Positions 18,266 to 26,545 of a stretch of DNA of 64,000 nucleotides are shown here, piece by piece (the first letter of the stretch is position 1; each line of letters starts with the position of its first letter). The notes below the pieces were generated by a model. The model saw only the letters and a program-made list of their open reading frames with translations. It made no database searches and was not told the origin of the DNA. The stretch covers positions 1 to 64,000 of the forward strand of contig JAJRCF010000002.1 of the NCBI GenBank assembly GCA_028679075.1, given 5' to 3'. Made by a program: the position numbers and the translations under genes. The DNA comes from Methanoregula sp. (GTDB taxonomy: Archaea; Halobacteriota; Methanomicrobia; Methanomicrobiales; Methanospirillaceae).

Positions 18266-19360
18266 ATGAACCAATCCATTCCCGGATACGGACAACCGCA
18301 TCACATTACCTTGGAACAGCTCGGCTGGACAGAAGAACACAAGGAAGCATTCAGAAAATATCCGGGGCCATACATACCGGGGCGCGTAGCCTGCAGGCAA
18401 AAGACCGTCTGGGAAGTATTCACCGGAAGCGGACCTGTCATGGCCGGGATCTCCGGAGCCCTGCGAAAACTCGGACATTTTCCGGCTGTGGGGGATTTTG
18501 TCGTGCTCCTCCACCAGCCGGAGACCGGATCCTCCACGATCGTTGCAATCCTCCCGCAAAAGACGGTGTTCACGCGGGGAGCATCGGGTCGGGAGGGAAC
18601 GGACCAGGTCATTGCAGCAAACATCGACACGGTCTTTATTGTGACCGCAGCCGGCCCTGACCTGAACGCACGCCGGATCGAACGGTACCTCGCGATTGTC
18701 CACGCATCCGGGGCCCGGCCGGTGATCGTGATCAACAAATCCGATCTTGCGGAGGACCCCGCCTCGCTCACCGGACAGATTATCCCGGTCTCCTCCGGCA
18801 TCCCGGTCGTTCCCGTCAGTGCGATGAGCGGCGAGGGGATGGACCTGCTTGACCCGTACCTCGGGCCCGGTCAAACGATCGTTCTTATTGGTTCATCGGG
18901 TGTCGGCAAGTCCACCCTGATCAACCGGCTCCTTGGCCGGGAAACGCAGAAGACCTCGGGGATCCGTGAGGATGACGGGAAAGGCCGGCATACGACAACC
19001 GTGCGCCAGCTTTTCGTCCTGAAGGGCGGTGCGCTCATGATCGATAATCCCGGGATCCGCGAAGTGGGCATTGGTACCGCCTCGACCGGTATGGGCGACA
19101 CGTTTCCGGATATCCAGGAACTGGCGGAGGGCTGCAGGTTCTCGGACTGCCGGCACGAACAGGAGCCGGGCTGTGCCGTGCAGGAAGCCGTGAAGGCCGG
19201 GATCCTCTCCGGGGCCCGGCTTGAGAATTTCCACCGGCTCAAGCGGGAGCTTGCATTCGAGCAGGACAAAGCGGAGATCGGACTTGTCCGGTCCGAACGG
19301 AAACGCTGGAAAGGAATCGCAAAACTCGGAAAGGAGATCCAGAAGGCGAGGAGGGAATAG
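18266..19360 (+). CDS. rsgA: Ribosome small-subunit-dependent GTPase RsgA
   Basis: 364 aa from the ATG at 18266; the frame is open further upstream but residues before MNQSIPGYG look non-homologous. It is a circularly permuted GTPase. An OB-like N-terminal region comes first, then G4 (INKSDL), then G1 (GSSGVGKST, from about residue 209), then G3 (DNPGIRE). A zinc finger with C-x-C-x-H-x-C spacing (CRFSDCRH...GC) follows. RsgA helps mature the 30S subunit in bacteria and is not a core archaeal factor, so transfer from bacteria is likely. A coiled basic tail (LVRSERKRWKGIAK) ends the protein. Confidence 0.92.
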   Translation: MNQSIPGYGQPHHITLEQLGWTEEHKEAFRKYPGPYIPGRVACRQKTVWEVFTGSGPVMAGISGALRKLGHFPAVGDFVVLLHQPETGSSTIVAILPQKTVFTRGASGREGTDQVIAANIDTVFIVTAAGPDLNARRIERYLAIVHASGARPVIVINKSDLAEDPASLTGQIIPVSSGIPVVPVSAMSGEGMDLLDPYLGPGQTIVLIGSSGVGKSTLINRLLGRETQKTSGIREDDGKGRHTTTVRQLFVLKGGALMIDNPGIREVGIGTASTGMGDTFPDIQELAEGCRFSDCRHEQEPGCAVQEAVKAGILSGARLENFHRLKRELAFEQDKAEIGLVRSERKRWKGIAKLGKEIQKARRE

Positions 19361-19977
19361 GGAAATATCCATCCGGACCCCCTGTTTGTGAAAAACTTCC
19401 AGGAGTTTTCGATGAAACAGGGGGTTGTCGGATCCCAATCCGGGCGCGTATAGGGCTCAGTTCCGGAAAACTGGGTAATCGGGGCACGTATCGGGCCCGG
19501 ATTGGGGATGGTCCGGATCGGAAAAAATGGGTTCCGGGGGGTGGTATTTAAGGGGGTTTACGGTTTGAAACATGGGCTGCTGCGTATCGGATTTTTTATT
19601 TTGCCGGCCGGGGAAATTTCCGGAATTTTTTGTAAATTTTTTTGGTTGCGGGAAAAATTTCCGGAAGAATTTTTTGAAATGTTTTTGGAAATTTATTTTT
19701 GGCAAAGGAAATTATTTTTGATAATGAAAAATTTGAAACGCTAGAGATTGTTTTTTGCATTTATGATTTTTTTTATTTCAGGATTACTGAAACAGTTTTG
19801 AGAGAACAAGCGTGATAACCTGAACCGCGAAATTCCGCAGGCGGGATTATAATTTTTTTATTTATCCATTCTCATGACAGTTTCACACCGCTCACGCCGT
19901 ACCTTCATAACCGTTCCGGGAAGATTCCGGTTCACCAATAAGCATCCGGAAACTCCGGATTACGGGTGAGGTTTGCC
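19361..19977. other. AT-rich intergenic stretch, no gene seen
   Basis: About 600 bases before the KilA-N gene. From about 19580 the sequence becomes strongly AT-rich, with repeated T-runs and several GGAAATTTCCGGA-like pieces (about 19612-19625 and 19660-19675). Open frames here encode only low-complexity Phe/Lys-rich strings and are not supported. The base composition differs sharply from the flanking genes. Confidence 0.5.
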
Positions 19978-20796
19978 ATGGCGAAGATCAATGTGCTCGA
20001 CCGTGAAGTGGGAGTAGTTGTTGAGAATGATGAGGATTACATCTGCATCACCGATATCGCACGGTACAAGGATGCAGAAAGAACTGACTACCTGATCCAG
20101 AACTGGCTCCGGAACCGGAACACTATTGAATTCCTGGGGATATGGGAACAGCTCAATAATCCGGATTTTAATCCCATCGAATTCGATGGGATTAGAAAAC
20201 AGGCAGGTCTCAACAGTTTCATTCTGACCGCCAGACAATGGATTGGAAAGACGAACGCTCGCGGTATCAAGGCAAAACCCGGACGGTACGGCGGCACCTA
20301 TGCTCACAAGGATATCGCGTTTGAATTCGCGTCCTGGATTTCGGTTGAATTCAAACTTTACCTCATCAAGGAATTCCAGCGACTCAAGGATGAGGAACGC
20401 AAACAACTGGGTTGGGATATCCGGCGTAACCTCGCAAAGATCAACTACCGTATTCACACAGACGCGATCAAAGAGATCCTGATCCCAAAAGAGCTCAATC
20501 CGGCCCAGATCAACCGGGTGTACGCATCCGAAGCCGATCTTCTCAACATGGCCCTCTTTGGGTTCACCGCAAAAGAATGGCGCGACAGCAACCCGGACAA
20601 AAAAGGGAATATCCGGGATTACGCCGATATCTCGCAGCTTGTCTGCCTCTCGAATCTGGAGAATCTCAACGCACATTTTATTGGCGAAGATATTCCCCAG
20701 CCTGAGCGGCTGGCAAAACTGAATGCAATCGCGATCCACCAGATGACCCTGCTCACGCAGGATGTGACAACACGGTTGATCAGCGGACGATCATAA
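19978..20796 (+). CDS. KilA-N domain DNA-binding protein
   Basis: 272 aa; the ATG at 19978 has GGGTGAGG just upstream. The N-terminal 110 residues form a KilA-N domain: ICITDIARYKD, YLIQNWLRNRNTIEFLGIWE, then a GRYGGTYAHKDIAFEFASWIS block. KilA-N is a DNA-binding module typical of viruses and phages and of their relics. The C-terminal half (from about residue 130) is conserved-looking but I do not recognise it. It is flanked by AT-rich DNA and repeats, which fits a virus or plasmid origin. Confidence 0.85.
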   Translation: MAKINVLDREVGVVVENDEDYICITDIARYKDAERTDYLIQNWLRNRNTIEFLGIWEQLNNPDFNPIEFDGIRKQAGLNSFILTARQWIGKTNARGIKAKPGRYGGTYAHKDIAFEFASWISVEFKLYLIKEFQRLKDEERKQLGWDIRRNLAKINYRIHTDAIKEILIPKELNPAQINRVYASEADLLNMALFGFTAKEWRDSNPDKKGNIRDYADISQLVCLSNLENLNAHFIGEDIPQPERLAKLNAIAIHQMTLLTQDVTTRLISGRS

Positions 20797-20879
20797 ATCC
20801 GGTGATCTGTTCCGGTATCAATGTGCTGGGATTTGTTGGGGCAGGGCCGAAAATTTTTTTAAAGAAAAGTCTTTCAGAT

Positions 20880-21030
20880 TTGCGAAGCCTACGCGCAAAA
20901 GGTCTGCCGACTTTTGCGCTACTCACTTACCTGTACGAGAATTTGAGTACGGGTCGTTGCCCAGGCGCGACCCGACGAGGCGTCGCGCCGACTCACCGCA
21001 TCAGCGGGGAGGGGGATGCATCGTATTGAA
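20880..21030. repeat. Palindromic element, candidate dispersed repeat
   Basis: Two strong hairpins lie close together: GCGCAAAAG/CTTTTGCGC at 20893-20901/20911-20919 and GGCGCGAC/GTCGCGCC at 20964-20971/20982-20989. The block is GC-rich within an AT-rich surround. Its accidental translation resembles small spurious proteins I recall from methanogen annotations, which suggests a dispersed repeat. Only one copy is in this window. Confidence 0.4.
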
Positions 21031-21107
21031 TCAAATCTTGCTTCTAAAATGGTGGAAAATACATTAACCATATTTTAAAAATTTTGTTTTCAATTTTTTT
21101 TAAAAAT

Positions 21108-21406
21108 TCACAACGGATTTAGAGCATCCAATACAAACAAAATCATCGAGACGGATTGAAAAATAAAGCCTACAGTAAGCAATTTAAGACCGATATGTGC
21201 CATTTTACGGTCTGATAATAATGAACTTTTCATGTAGGGGTTTATTGCACCGTGAGCATACGGATTTGGAGAACCATGTGTCCTAGAGATTTTTTCAATC
21301 AAATCGTCATCGAGAATTAAAGGTCGTGAAAACTTCCAAGCGCTCCATGTTGTAAAAAAAATAATCCAAGGATTCCCAGAAATGCCCCAATGATCAATAG
21401 CAGCAT
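21108..21406 (-). pseudogene. Small two-helix membrane protein, frameshifted
   Basis: An ATG at 21406 starts 29 codons (MLLLIIGAFLGILGLFFLQH, then GALGSFHDL) that end at a TAA at 21317. One base later in phase, the neighbouring frame continues LILDDDLIEKIS and runs to 21108, with a second hydrophobic helix (IGLKLLTVGFIFQSVSMILF). Removing one base near 21324 would give a single protein of about 98 aa with two membrane helices. A good TATA element (CAATATTTAAGATT, about 21440-21453) lies upstream. No family recognised. Codon use is AT-rich, unlike the main genome. Confidence 0.45.
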
Positions 21407-21505
21407 ACGATTACTATTGTGAATTGCTCGGTCCCAATCTTAAATATTGTCCAGAAAAGTTGGATAAATCAATAAAGGATAAACAAAAAATGAAACATCC
21501 CCCCT

Positions 21506-21649
21506 TCACAACACACACTTACTACAATCCTGCTTCCCGCACGGAATATTATCGATCTTCCACTTCAGCGCCCACATCTTGATCCCATATGGTCCCTGCG
21601 GCATGATCCGCGTATCCCAAGGCATATCCCTATAATCCCCTGAGCACAT
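21506..21649 (-). CDS. Small cysteine-containing hypothetical protein
   Basis: About 47 aa if it starts at the ATG at 21649; starts at 21670, 21667 and 21625 are also possible. The sequence (PWDTRIMPQGPYGIKMWALK, then WKIDNIPCGKQDCSKCVL) reads like a real protein. It ends in C-x4-C-x2-C, which could bind a metal. The 21625 start has AGGGAT close upstream. It is divergent from the cupin pair and its 5' part lies within their promoter region. I do not recognise it. Confidence 0.45.
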   Translation of the reverse strand: MCSGDYRDMPWDTRIMPQGPYGIKMWALKWKIDNIPCGKQDCSKCVL

Positions 21650-21668
21650 ATCCAAAACAGGAACCATC

Positions 21669-22031
21669 ATGACAGACCCCCGTGAAGAGCTGACGAGCGC
21701 TGACAAAAAGCGCGAGGAGCTTGCCGGAAAAGTCCTTGCGACAAACGACCTGCTTCAGTACCAGGACGGGACGGTCGCGAGCCGGATGATCGTCTTCAAG
21801 AAAGCCGGCACGATCACCCTCTTTGCGTTCGATGAAGGCGAGGGGCTCTCCGAGCACTCGGCCCCGTTCGATGCCATCCTCACGGTTACCGATGGGGAGG
21901 CGGATGTGACGATCGAAGGCGCCCCGTTCACGGTAAAGACCGGCGAGATGATCATCCTGCCGGCCAACAAGCCGCATGGCGTGCAGGCCCGGCAGCGGTT
22001 CAAGATGACGCTGACAATGATACGGGAGTGA
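21669..22031 (+). CDS. Cupin-domain protein (first of a tandem pair)
   Basis: 120 aa, single cupin barrel. The core is LSEHSAPFDAILTVTDGEAD followed by GEMIILPANKPHGVQA, giving the two conserved cupin motifs with candidate metal-binding His residues. Small single-domain cupins of this kind are often quercetinase- or isomerase-like, but the substrate is unknown. It is followed after 4 bases by a paralogue with the same plan, then by a CxxC protein, so the three form an operon. Confidence 0.85.
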   Translation: MTDPREELTSADKKREELAGKVLATNDLLQYQDGTVASRMIVFKKAGTITLFAFDEGEGLSEHSAPFDAILTVTDGEADVTIEGAPFTVKTGEMIILPANKPHGVQARQRFKMTLTMIRE

Positions 22032-22035
22032 GAGC

Positions 22036-22401
22036 ATGGCGGAATACAAGATGGAAAACCCGGACAAGCCGGACAAGAAACGCGATGAACTCAAGGGCAA
22101 AGTCCTGAACTTAAAAGACCTCGTGAATTATGCGGATGGGACGGTCGCGAGCCGGATGATCATCTCGCGGAAGGCCGGCAACATCACGCTCTTCTCCTTT
22201 GATGAGAACGAGGGGCTCTCTGAACATTCCGCTCCGTATGACGCCGTGGTCACGATCCTTGACGGCGAGTGCGAGGTCTGGGTTGCCGGCCAGACATACC
22301 AGATGAAGACCGGCGAGACGATCATCTTCCCGGCGAATGTCCCGCACGCCCTCTCCGCGATCACGAAGTTCAAGATGTCGCTTACCATGATCAAGGAGTG
22401 A
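22036..22401 (+). CDS. Cupin-domain protein (second of a tandem pair)
   Basis: 121 aa. Its length and plan match the preceding gene: DGTVASRMIISRKAGNITLF, LSEHSAPYDAVVTILDGECE, then GETIIFPANVPHALSA. The matching blocks point to a gene duplication. The metal-site His residues are kept in both copies. The gap to the first copy is 4 bases and its stop is directly next to the start of the following gene. Confidence 0.85.
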   Translation: MAEYKMENPDKPDKKRDELKGKVLNLKDLVNYADGTVASRMIISRKAGNITLFSFDENEGLSEHSAPYDAVVTILDGECEVWVAGQTYQMKTGETIIFPANVPHALSAITKFKMSLTMIKE

Positions 22402-22402
22402 G

Positions 22403-22693
22403 ATGATGGGCGGCAACGAGGGCGACGGGAATTACTGTACGATCTGCGGCGGCATTCCCCCGGATAAGATCACGACAAAAAGAGTCCTGATCGATGGCAA
22501 GGAGACGGGCATCGACCACCTCGACTGGATCTTTGACGAAGTGAAGAAGCTCGGGGTCGGCAATGACGCCATGCTCGCTGAAGAGATACTTATGCGGGTG
22601 ACGCAGTTCAATTACGTACCCACGAAGAAGACGGACGTATACGCGGCCGGGCTTGTTGCTGCGTATAAGAAATATTCAACAGAAAAAGAATAA
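22403..22693 (+). CDS. Small CxxC protein in the cupin operon
   Basis: 96 aa, ATG at 22403 (or 22406), preceded by AAGGAGTGAG. An N-terminal CTICGG motif resembles half of a zinc or Fe-S knuckle. The rest is helical, with IDHLDWIFDEVKKLGVGNDA and a Tyr/Lys-rich end. I do not recognise the family. It starts one base after the second cupin stop, so translation is coupled. Confidence 0.75.
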   Translation: MMGGNEGDGNYCTICGGIPPDKITTKRVLIDGKETGIDHLDWIFDEVKKLGVGNDAMLAEEILMRVTQFNYVPTKKTDVYAAGLVAAYKKYSTEKE

Positions 22694-22699
22694 TTAAAT

Positions 22700-23005
22700 T
22701 TATTTTTTCGGCTTTGCAGCCTTTTCCACTTCAGCCTTTACCTTGCTGATGATATCATTGAAGGACTTCTCGATCTCATCGGTCGTCTCTTTCACGGTCT
22801 TCTCGATATGCTTCTTGCCCTCTTCCGTTGCAACGAGGTCGTGCGTGGCCTTTGCAAGGTCGTCCATGGCGGAGATGACCGAGCGGCTCGCGGCGGCAAG
22901 GCGGGCATCGATCGGGTTCTCATTCTTCGTGGCGGTAGGGGTAGCGGGGGCAACGGGTTCTGCCACCCAGACCCCATTCTCAAAGTGCCCTTTCTGTTCA
23001 GTCAT
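22700..23005 (-). CDS. Conserved hypothetical helical protein
   Basis: 101 aa from the ATG at 23005; a GTG three codons upstream is the alternative. An N-terminal segment GHFENGVWVAEP is followed by an Ala/Pro/Thr linker. A long charged amphipathic helix (about residues 30-95: LAAASRSVISAMDDLAKATH and IEKTVKETTDEIEKSFNDII) ends in KAAKPKK. It is cytoplasmic by sequence and has no cysteines. It is convergent with the cupin operon. Function unknown. Confidence 0.65.
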   Translation of the reverse strand: MTEQKGHFENGVWVAEPVAPATPTATKNENPIDARLAAASRSVISAMDDLAKATHDLVATEEGKKHIEKTVKETTDEIEKSFNDIISKVKAEVEKAAKPKK

Positions 23006-23111
23006 GGTGATCACAGTTTATTGATTTATCATTCTTATATAATGAAACTACAAAAGGTTTCCACCGCAGGACCCGGCGGGAATCCGGGTGCGGGGATCGT
23101 TTTGCCACCAT

Positions 23112-23321
23112 TCATTTCGGCCGGTTCTTCCATTGATCGATATTTTTGCAATTATGATCGAATGGCAGCCGGTGTTTGTCGCAATAATACCGGTGGCAGT
23201 ATTCGCAGTGAAACGGGAGGTACACCCGCTCACCGCAAGAAGCACAGGTCCCGTATACTGGGTACTCTTTCTTACGGAAGAGCCGGAAGAGACCGTCACG
23301 TATCCTGCGGATGATTTTCAT
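23112..23321 (-). CDS. AN1-type zinc finger protein
   Basis: 69 aa. A basic start (MKIIRRIRDGLFRLFRKK) precedes an AN1-like zinc finger with C-x2-C (CASC), C-x2-C (CEYC), YYCDKHRLPFDH and a last Cys: the eight Cys/His ligands of a two-zinc AN1 fold. In eukaryotes AN1 proteins act in stress and ubiquitin pathways. Archaeal stand-alone copies have no settled function. The basic helix could associate with membrane or nucleic acid. Confidence 0.8.
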   Translation of the reverse strand: MKIIRRIRDGLFRLFRKKEYPVYGTCASCGERVYLPFHCEYCHRYYCDKHRLPFDHNCKNIDQWKNRPK

Positions 23322-23380
23322 GCGTGATAAGTGCTCCCTTTAACGTGAAAAATGGATCCCGTCAAAGGCGGGCAACCCTT

Positions 23381-23665
23381 TCAGCGGTTCCCGGACGAGA
23401 ATTCCTTTGGGTCCTGCTTCTTCTGCGCGTGCTCCTCGAGCATCCGCCGGATCTCATCATGTACCTTCTGCTTGTCCTGGACACCCGTGAAGAGGATGCG
23501 GACGCCTTCCCGGTCATCCTTGAGGTACGCGGCTTCGTCGTACACGACCAGGAGGATCTCCTCATCCTCTCCGAACACATGCTCTTCCGTCTCTCCCTTC
23601 ATGTACCGCTCGCGCTGCTCCTTTGTCGGGGCTGCGTATTTACTGTCGTACCTGAACACACCCAT
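23381..23665 (-). CDS. Conserved hypothetical acidic protein
   Basis: 94 aa from the ATG at 23665 (MGVFRYDSKYAAPTKEQRER); upstream in-frame sequence lies opposite copA and is not protein-like. It is acidic, with EEHVFGEDEEILLVVYDEAA and a long C-terminal helix rich in Gln/Lys/Glu. It has no metal motif or membrane helix. It is divergent from copA, about 145 bases away. Confidence 0.6.
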   Translation of the reverse strand: MGVFRYDSKYAAPTKEQRERYMKGETEEHVFGEDEEILLVVYDEAAYLKDDREGVRILFTGVQDKQKVHDEIRRMLEEHAQKKQDPKEFSSGNR

Positions 23666-23810
23666 GGGAACCTGTTCGTTGTCCGGAGGGAAAAATAAAT
23701 CCGGCCCGGACCGGAGCATCTCCTCACCCGGGCGGAGCACCGGCGGGCGACCTGCCCCTTTCACAACGATTATTACTCCGGAACAGAAGAAACCACACCG
23801 GGAGAAGCTG

Positions 23811-26243
23811 ATGTCGGAGCCGGAGAAGAAGAAAGCCGAACTGAAGATTTCAGGAATGCACTGCGCCACGTGTGCCGTGAACATCGAAGAGTCCTTATCA
23901 AAGATCGGGAACGAGACAAAGGCACAGGTGAACTTCGGCACCGAGAAGGCCCACGTGGAATTCGATCCGGCAAAGGTCTCGCTCGGCACACTGGAGAAGG
24001 CGGTGAAGGAAGCCGGGTACGGGGTGGTGAACAGCGAGGCGACGATCAAGGTCGGCGGCATGATGTGCGCCACCTGCGTGGAGACGATTGAGGCAGCACT
24101 CAGGGAACTGCCCGGCGTGGTCAGGGTCACGGTGACCCTCGGCACCGAGAAAGCGTACGTGACCTACAACCCCTCGCTCTCCGGCATCTCGGACATGAAG
24201 AAGGCGATCGAGGACGCGGGCTACCAGTACCTCGGGCTCTCGGGCGAGGTGAGCGAGGAGGCAGAGAAGAAGGCACGGGAGGCGGACCTGCACGAAAAAT
24301 TCGTGCGTTTCGTAGTAGGTTTTGCAGTGAGTATCCCGTTGATGCTCGCGATGTACCTCCCGCTCCCGGTCTCCATGCAGGCGCTGGCATACGTGATGCT
24401 CATCATCTCGACCCCGGTCTTTGTGTACGTGGCAGCCCCGATCTTCCGGGCCGCGTGGATCTCGCTCTCGCACCGGATGCTCTCGATGGATGTCATGTAC
24501 GCGATGGGCACGGGGGTATCCTTTGTCGCGAGCGTGATGGGAACATTCGGGATCATTCTCACGCACGAGTTCATGTTCTACGACACGGCGATCATGCTCG
24601 CCGCGTTCCTGATGCTGGGCCGGTATCTCGAAGCGCGGGCAAAGGGCCGGACATCGGATGCGATCAAAAAGCTGGCCGGTCTGCGGGTGAAGGTCGCAAC
24701 GGTGATCCGCGACGGAACCGAGCGGGAGATGCCGGTCGAGGACGTGGTTGTCGGCGACCTTGTCATCGTAAAGCCCGGTGCGAGCGTACCGGTCGATGGC
24801 ATTGTGACAGCCGGCGAGAGCTATGTCAACGAGTCGATGATCACCGGGGAACCGGTGCCCCCGCTGAAGACCCCGGGCAGTCATGTGGTCGGAGGGACGC
24901 TGAACACGAACAGCGTGCTCACGGTCCGGGCGGAGAAGGTCGGGAAGGACACGGTGCTCGCCCAGATCATCCAGCTCGTGGAAGACGCACAGGGTTCCAA
25001 ACCGCCGGTCCAGCGCATCGCGGATGTTGCTGTCACCTACTTCATCCCGGCAGTCCTCATCATTGCCTTTGGTTCGTTCGCGCTCTGGTACTTCGTCTTC
25101 CACGAGACTGCCCTCTTTGCGCTGACCGCCCTCATCTCAGTCCTCGTGGTCGCCTGCCCCTGTGCACTGGGGCTTGCCACGCCGACCGCAGTGACCGTGG
25201 GCGTGGGACGGGGAGCAGAACTCGGCGTCCTGATCCGGAACGGCGAGGCGCTGGAGCTGGCCGGGAAGGTAACCACCGTTGTCTTCGACAAGACCGGGAC
25301 CTTAACGAAAGGAAGACCGGAAGTGACGGACATTGTACCGGTCGGCATTCCGGAAGGGACGCTGCTCACCCTCGCCGCCAGTGTCGAGAAGAACTCGCAG
25401 CACCCGCTGGCTGTTGCCATCGTGAAGGCAGCGCAGGAGCGGGGTGCGAAGGTTGAGGACGCCAAAAATTTCGATACGTTTGGCGGGAAAGGGGTTGCGG
25501 CAACGGTGCTGGACGAGACCGTGCTTGTCGGGAACCGGGCGTTCCTTGAAGAACGATCCATTGCAATTCCTCCCGTCACGGATTCCCGCATTACGGAACT
25601 GGAATTCGAGGGGAAGACCGCAGTGCTCGTTGCCGCGGGCGGTGCGTTGGCCGGGGTGATCGCCATTGCGGACCAGGTCAAGCCGACCACAAAGGAGGCG
25701 ATCGCCCGGCTCCGCGAGATGGGGATCAATGTCGCGATGATCACCGGGGACAACCGCCGGACTGCCGAGGCGATTGCCGGCCAGATCGGGATCGAACGCG
25801 TGATTGCCGAGGTGCTGCCGCAGGACAAGGAGGCGGAGGTCAGGGCCCTGCAGGCAAAAGGAGAGGTGGTCGCGTTTGTCGGTGACGGGATCAACGATGC
25901 GCCCGCGCTTGCCCAGGCAGACGTGGGCATTGCGATCGGGAGCGGAACCGATGTTGCGATCGAGAGCGGGGACATCGTGCTTGTCCGGGACGACCTGGTC
26001 GATGCGGTTGCTGCAATCCAGCTCTCAAAGAAAGTGATGGGCAGGATCAAGGGCAACATCTTCTGGGCGTTCGCATATAACGCAGCACTGATCCCGGTTG
26101 CGGCAGGGATCCTCTACCCCTCGTTCGGGATCACCTTCCGGCCCGAGCTCGCGGCGCTTGCTATGGCGGCAAGCTCGGTAACCGTTGTCACCCTCTCGCT
26201 CCTGTTGAAAAGTTATATACCCGATGCAAAGAAAGGCAGATAA
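23811..26243 (+). CDS. copA: Copper-exporting P1B-type ATPase
   Basis: 810 aa from the ATG at 23811, preceded by GGAGAAG; the longer open frame upstream is antisense to the small gene at 23381. Two heavy-metal-associated domains carry GMHCATC (Cys18/Cys21) and GMMCATC (Cys86/Cys89). Eight membrane helices follow, with the CPC metal site at 449-451 (VVACPCALGLATP). The phosphorylated Asp493 is in DKTGTLTKG, HP is in NSQHPLAV, and GDGINDAPAL closes the ATPase domain. It pumps Cu+ out of the cell. The next gene, 12 bases on, encodes a YHS metal-binding peptide. Confidence 0.97.
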   Translation: MSEPEKKKAELKISGMHCATCAVNIEESLSKIGNETKAQVNFGTEKAHVEFDPAKVSLGTLEKAVKEAGYGVVNSEATIKVGGMMCATCVETIEAALRELPGVVRVTVTLGTEKAYVTYNPSLSGISDMKKAIEDAGYQYLGLSGEVSEEAEKKAREADLHEKFVRFVVGFAVSIPLMLAMYLPLPVSMQALAYVMLIISTPVFVYVAAPIFRAAWISLSHRMLSMDVMYAMGTGVSFVASVMGTFGIILTHEFMFYDTAIMLAAFLMLGRYLEARAKGRTSDAIKKLAGLRVKVATVIRDGTEREMPVEDVVVGDLVIVKPGASVPVDGIVTAGESYVNESMITGEPVPPLKTPGSHVVGGTLNTNSVLTVRAEKVGKDTVLAQIIQLVEDAQGSKPPVQRIADVAVTYFIPAVLIIAFGSFALWYFVFHETALFALTALISVLVVACPCALGLATPTAVTVGVGRGAELGVLIRNGEALELAGKVTTVVFDKTGTLTKGRPEVTDIVPVGIPEGTLLTLAASVEKNSQHPLAVAIVKAAQERGAKVEDAKNFDTFGGKGVAATVLDETVLVGNRAFLEERSIAIPPVTDSRITELEFEGKTAVLVAAGGALAGVIAIADQVKPTTKEAIARLREMGINVAMITGDNRRTAEAIAGQIGIERVIAEVLPQDKEAEVRALQAKGEVVAFVGDGINDAPALAQADVGIAIGSGTDVAIESGDIVLVRDDLVDAVAAIQLSKKVMGRIKGNIFWAFAYNAALIPVAAGILYPSFGITFRPELAALAMAASSVTVVTLSLLLKSYIPDAKKGR

Positions 26244-26255
26244 CTGAGGTGCTCT

Positions 26256-26399
26256 ATGGCGATTGATCCAATCTGTGGCATGACCGTGGATGAGAAGACC
26301 GCGAAGTTCACGAGCGATTACAAGGGAAAGAAGTATTATTTCTGTGCCCCGGGCTGCAAGAAGAAATTCGATGCGGACCCGGCAAAATACGCTGCATAA
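26256..26399 (+). CDS. YHS-domain metal-binding small protein
   Basis: 47 aa, GAGGT before the ATG. The sequence is a single YHS domain: DPICGMTVD, then YYFCAPGCKKKF.ADP. The Cys of ICGM and the CAPGC pair are likely metal ligands. Such domains often accompany or are fused to CopA-type ATPases and may hand copper to the pump. Its position 12 bases after copA supports this. Confidence 0.9.
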   Translation: MAIDPICGMTVDEKTAKFTSDYKGKKYYFCAPGCKKKFDADPAKYAA

Positions 26400-26545
26400 T
26401 CCGGACCGGCACATCCGCGCAATTGCAGATAGTTCCCCATTTTATTCTTTTTTCCCGGGGGTTCCGGAGAATCTTGATATAGGAATACCCGACAACATTT
26501 TTCTATACACGGGTCATCGGCAATCCACCGGGATATGGCGAAGAT

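Noticed and set aside
19457-19744. Short open frames on both strands in the AT-rich stretch
   Set aside because: Translations are Phe/Lys repeats caused by T- and A-runs; no start signals and no protein-like pattern.
20802-21029. 75-codon plus-strand open frame over the palindromic element
   Set aside because: It is the accidental translation of two hairpins; no ribosome site and no independent support.
23898-25103. A 401-codon minus-strand open frame opposite copA
   Set aside because: Shadow frame; the plus strand carries all P-type ATPase motifs.
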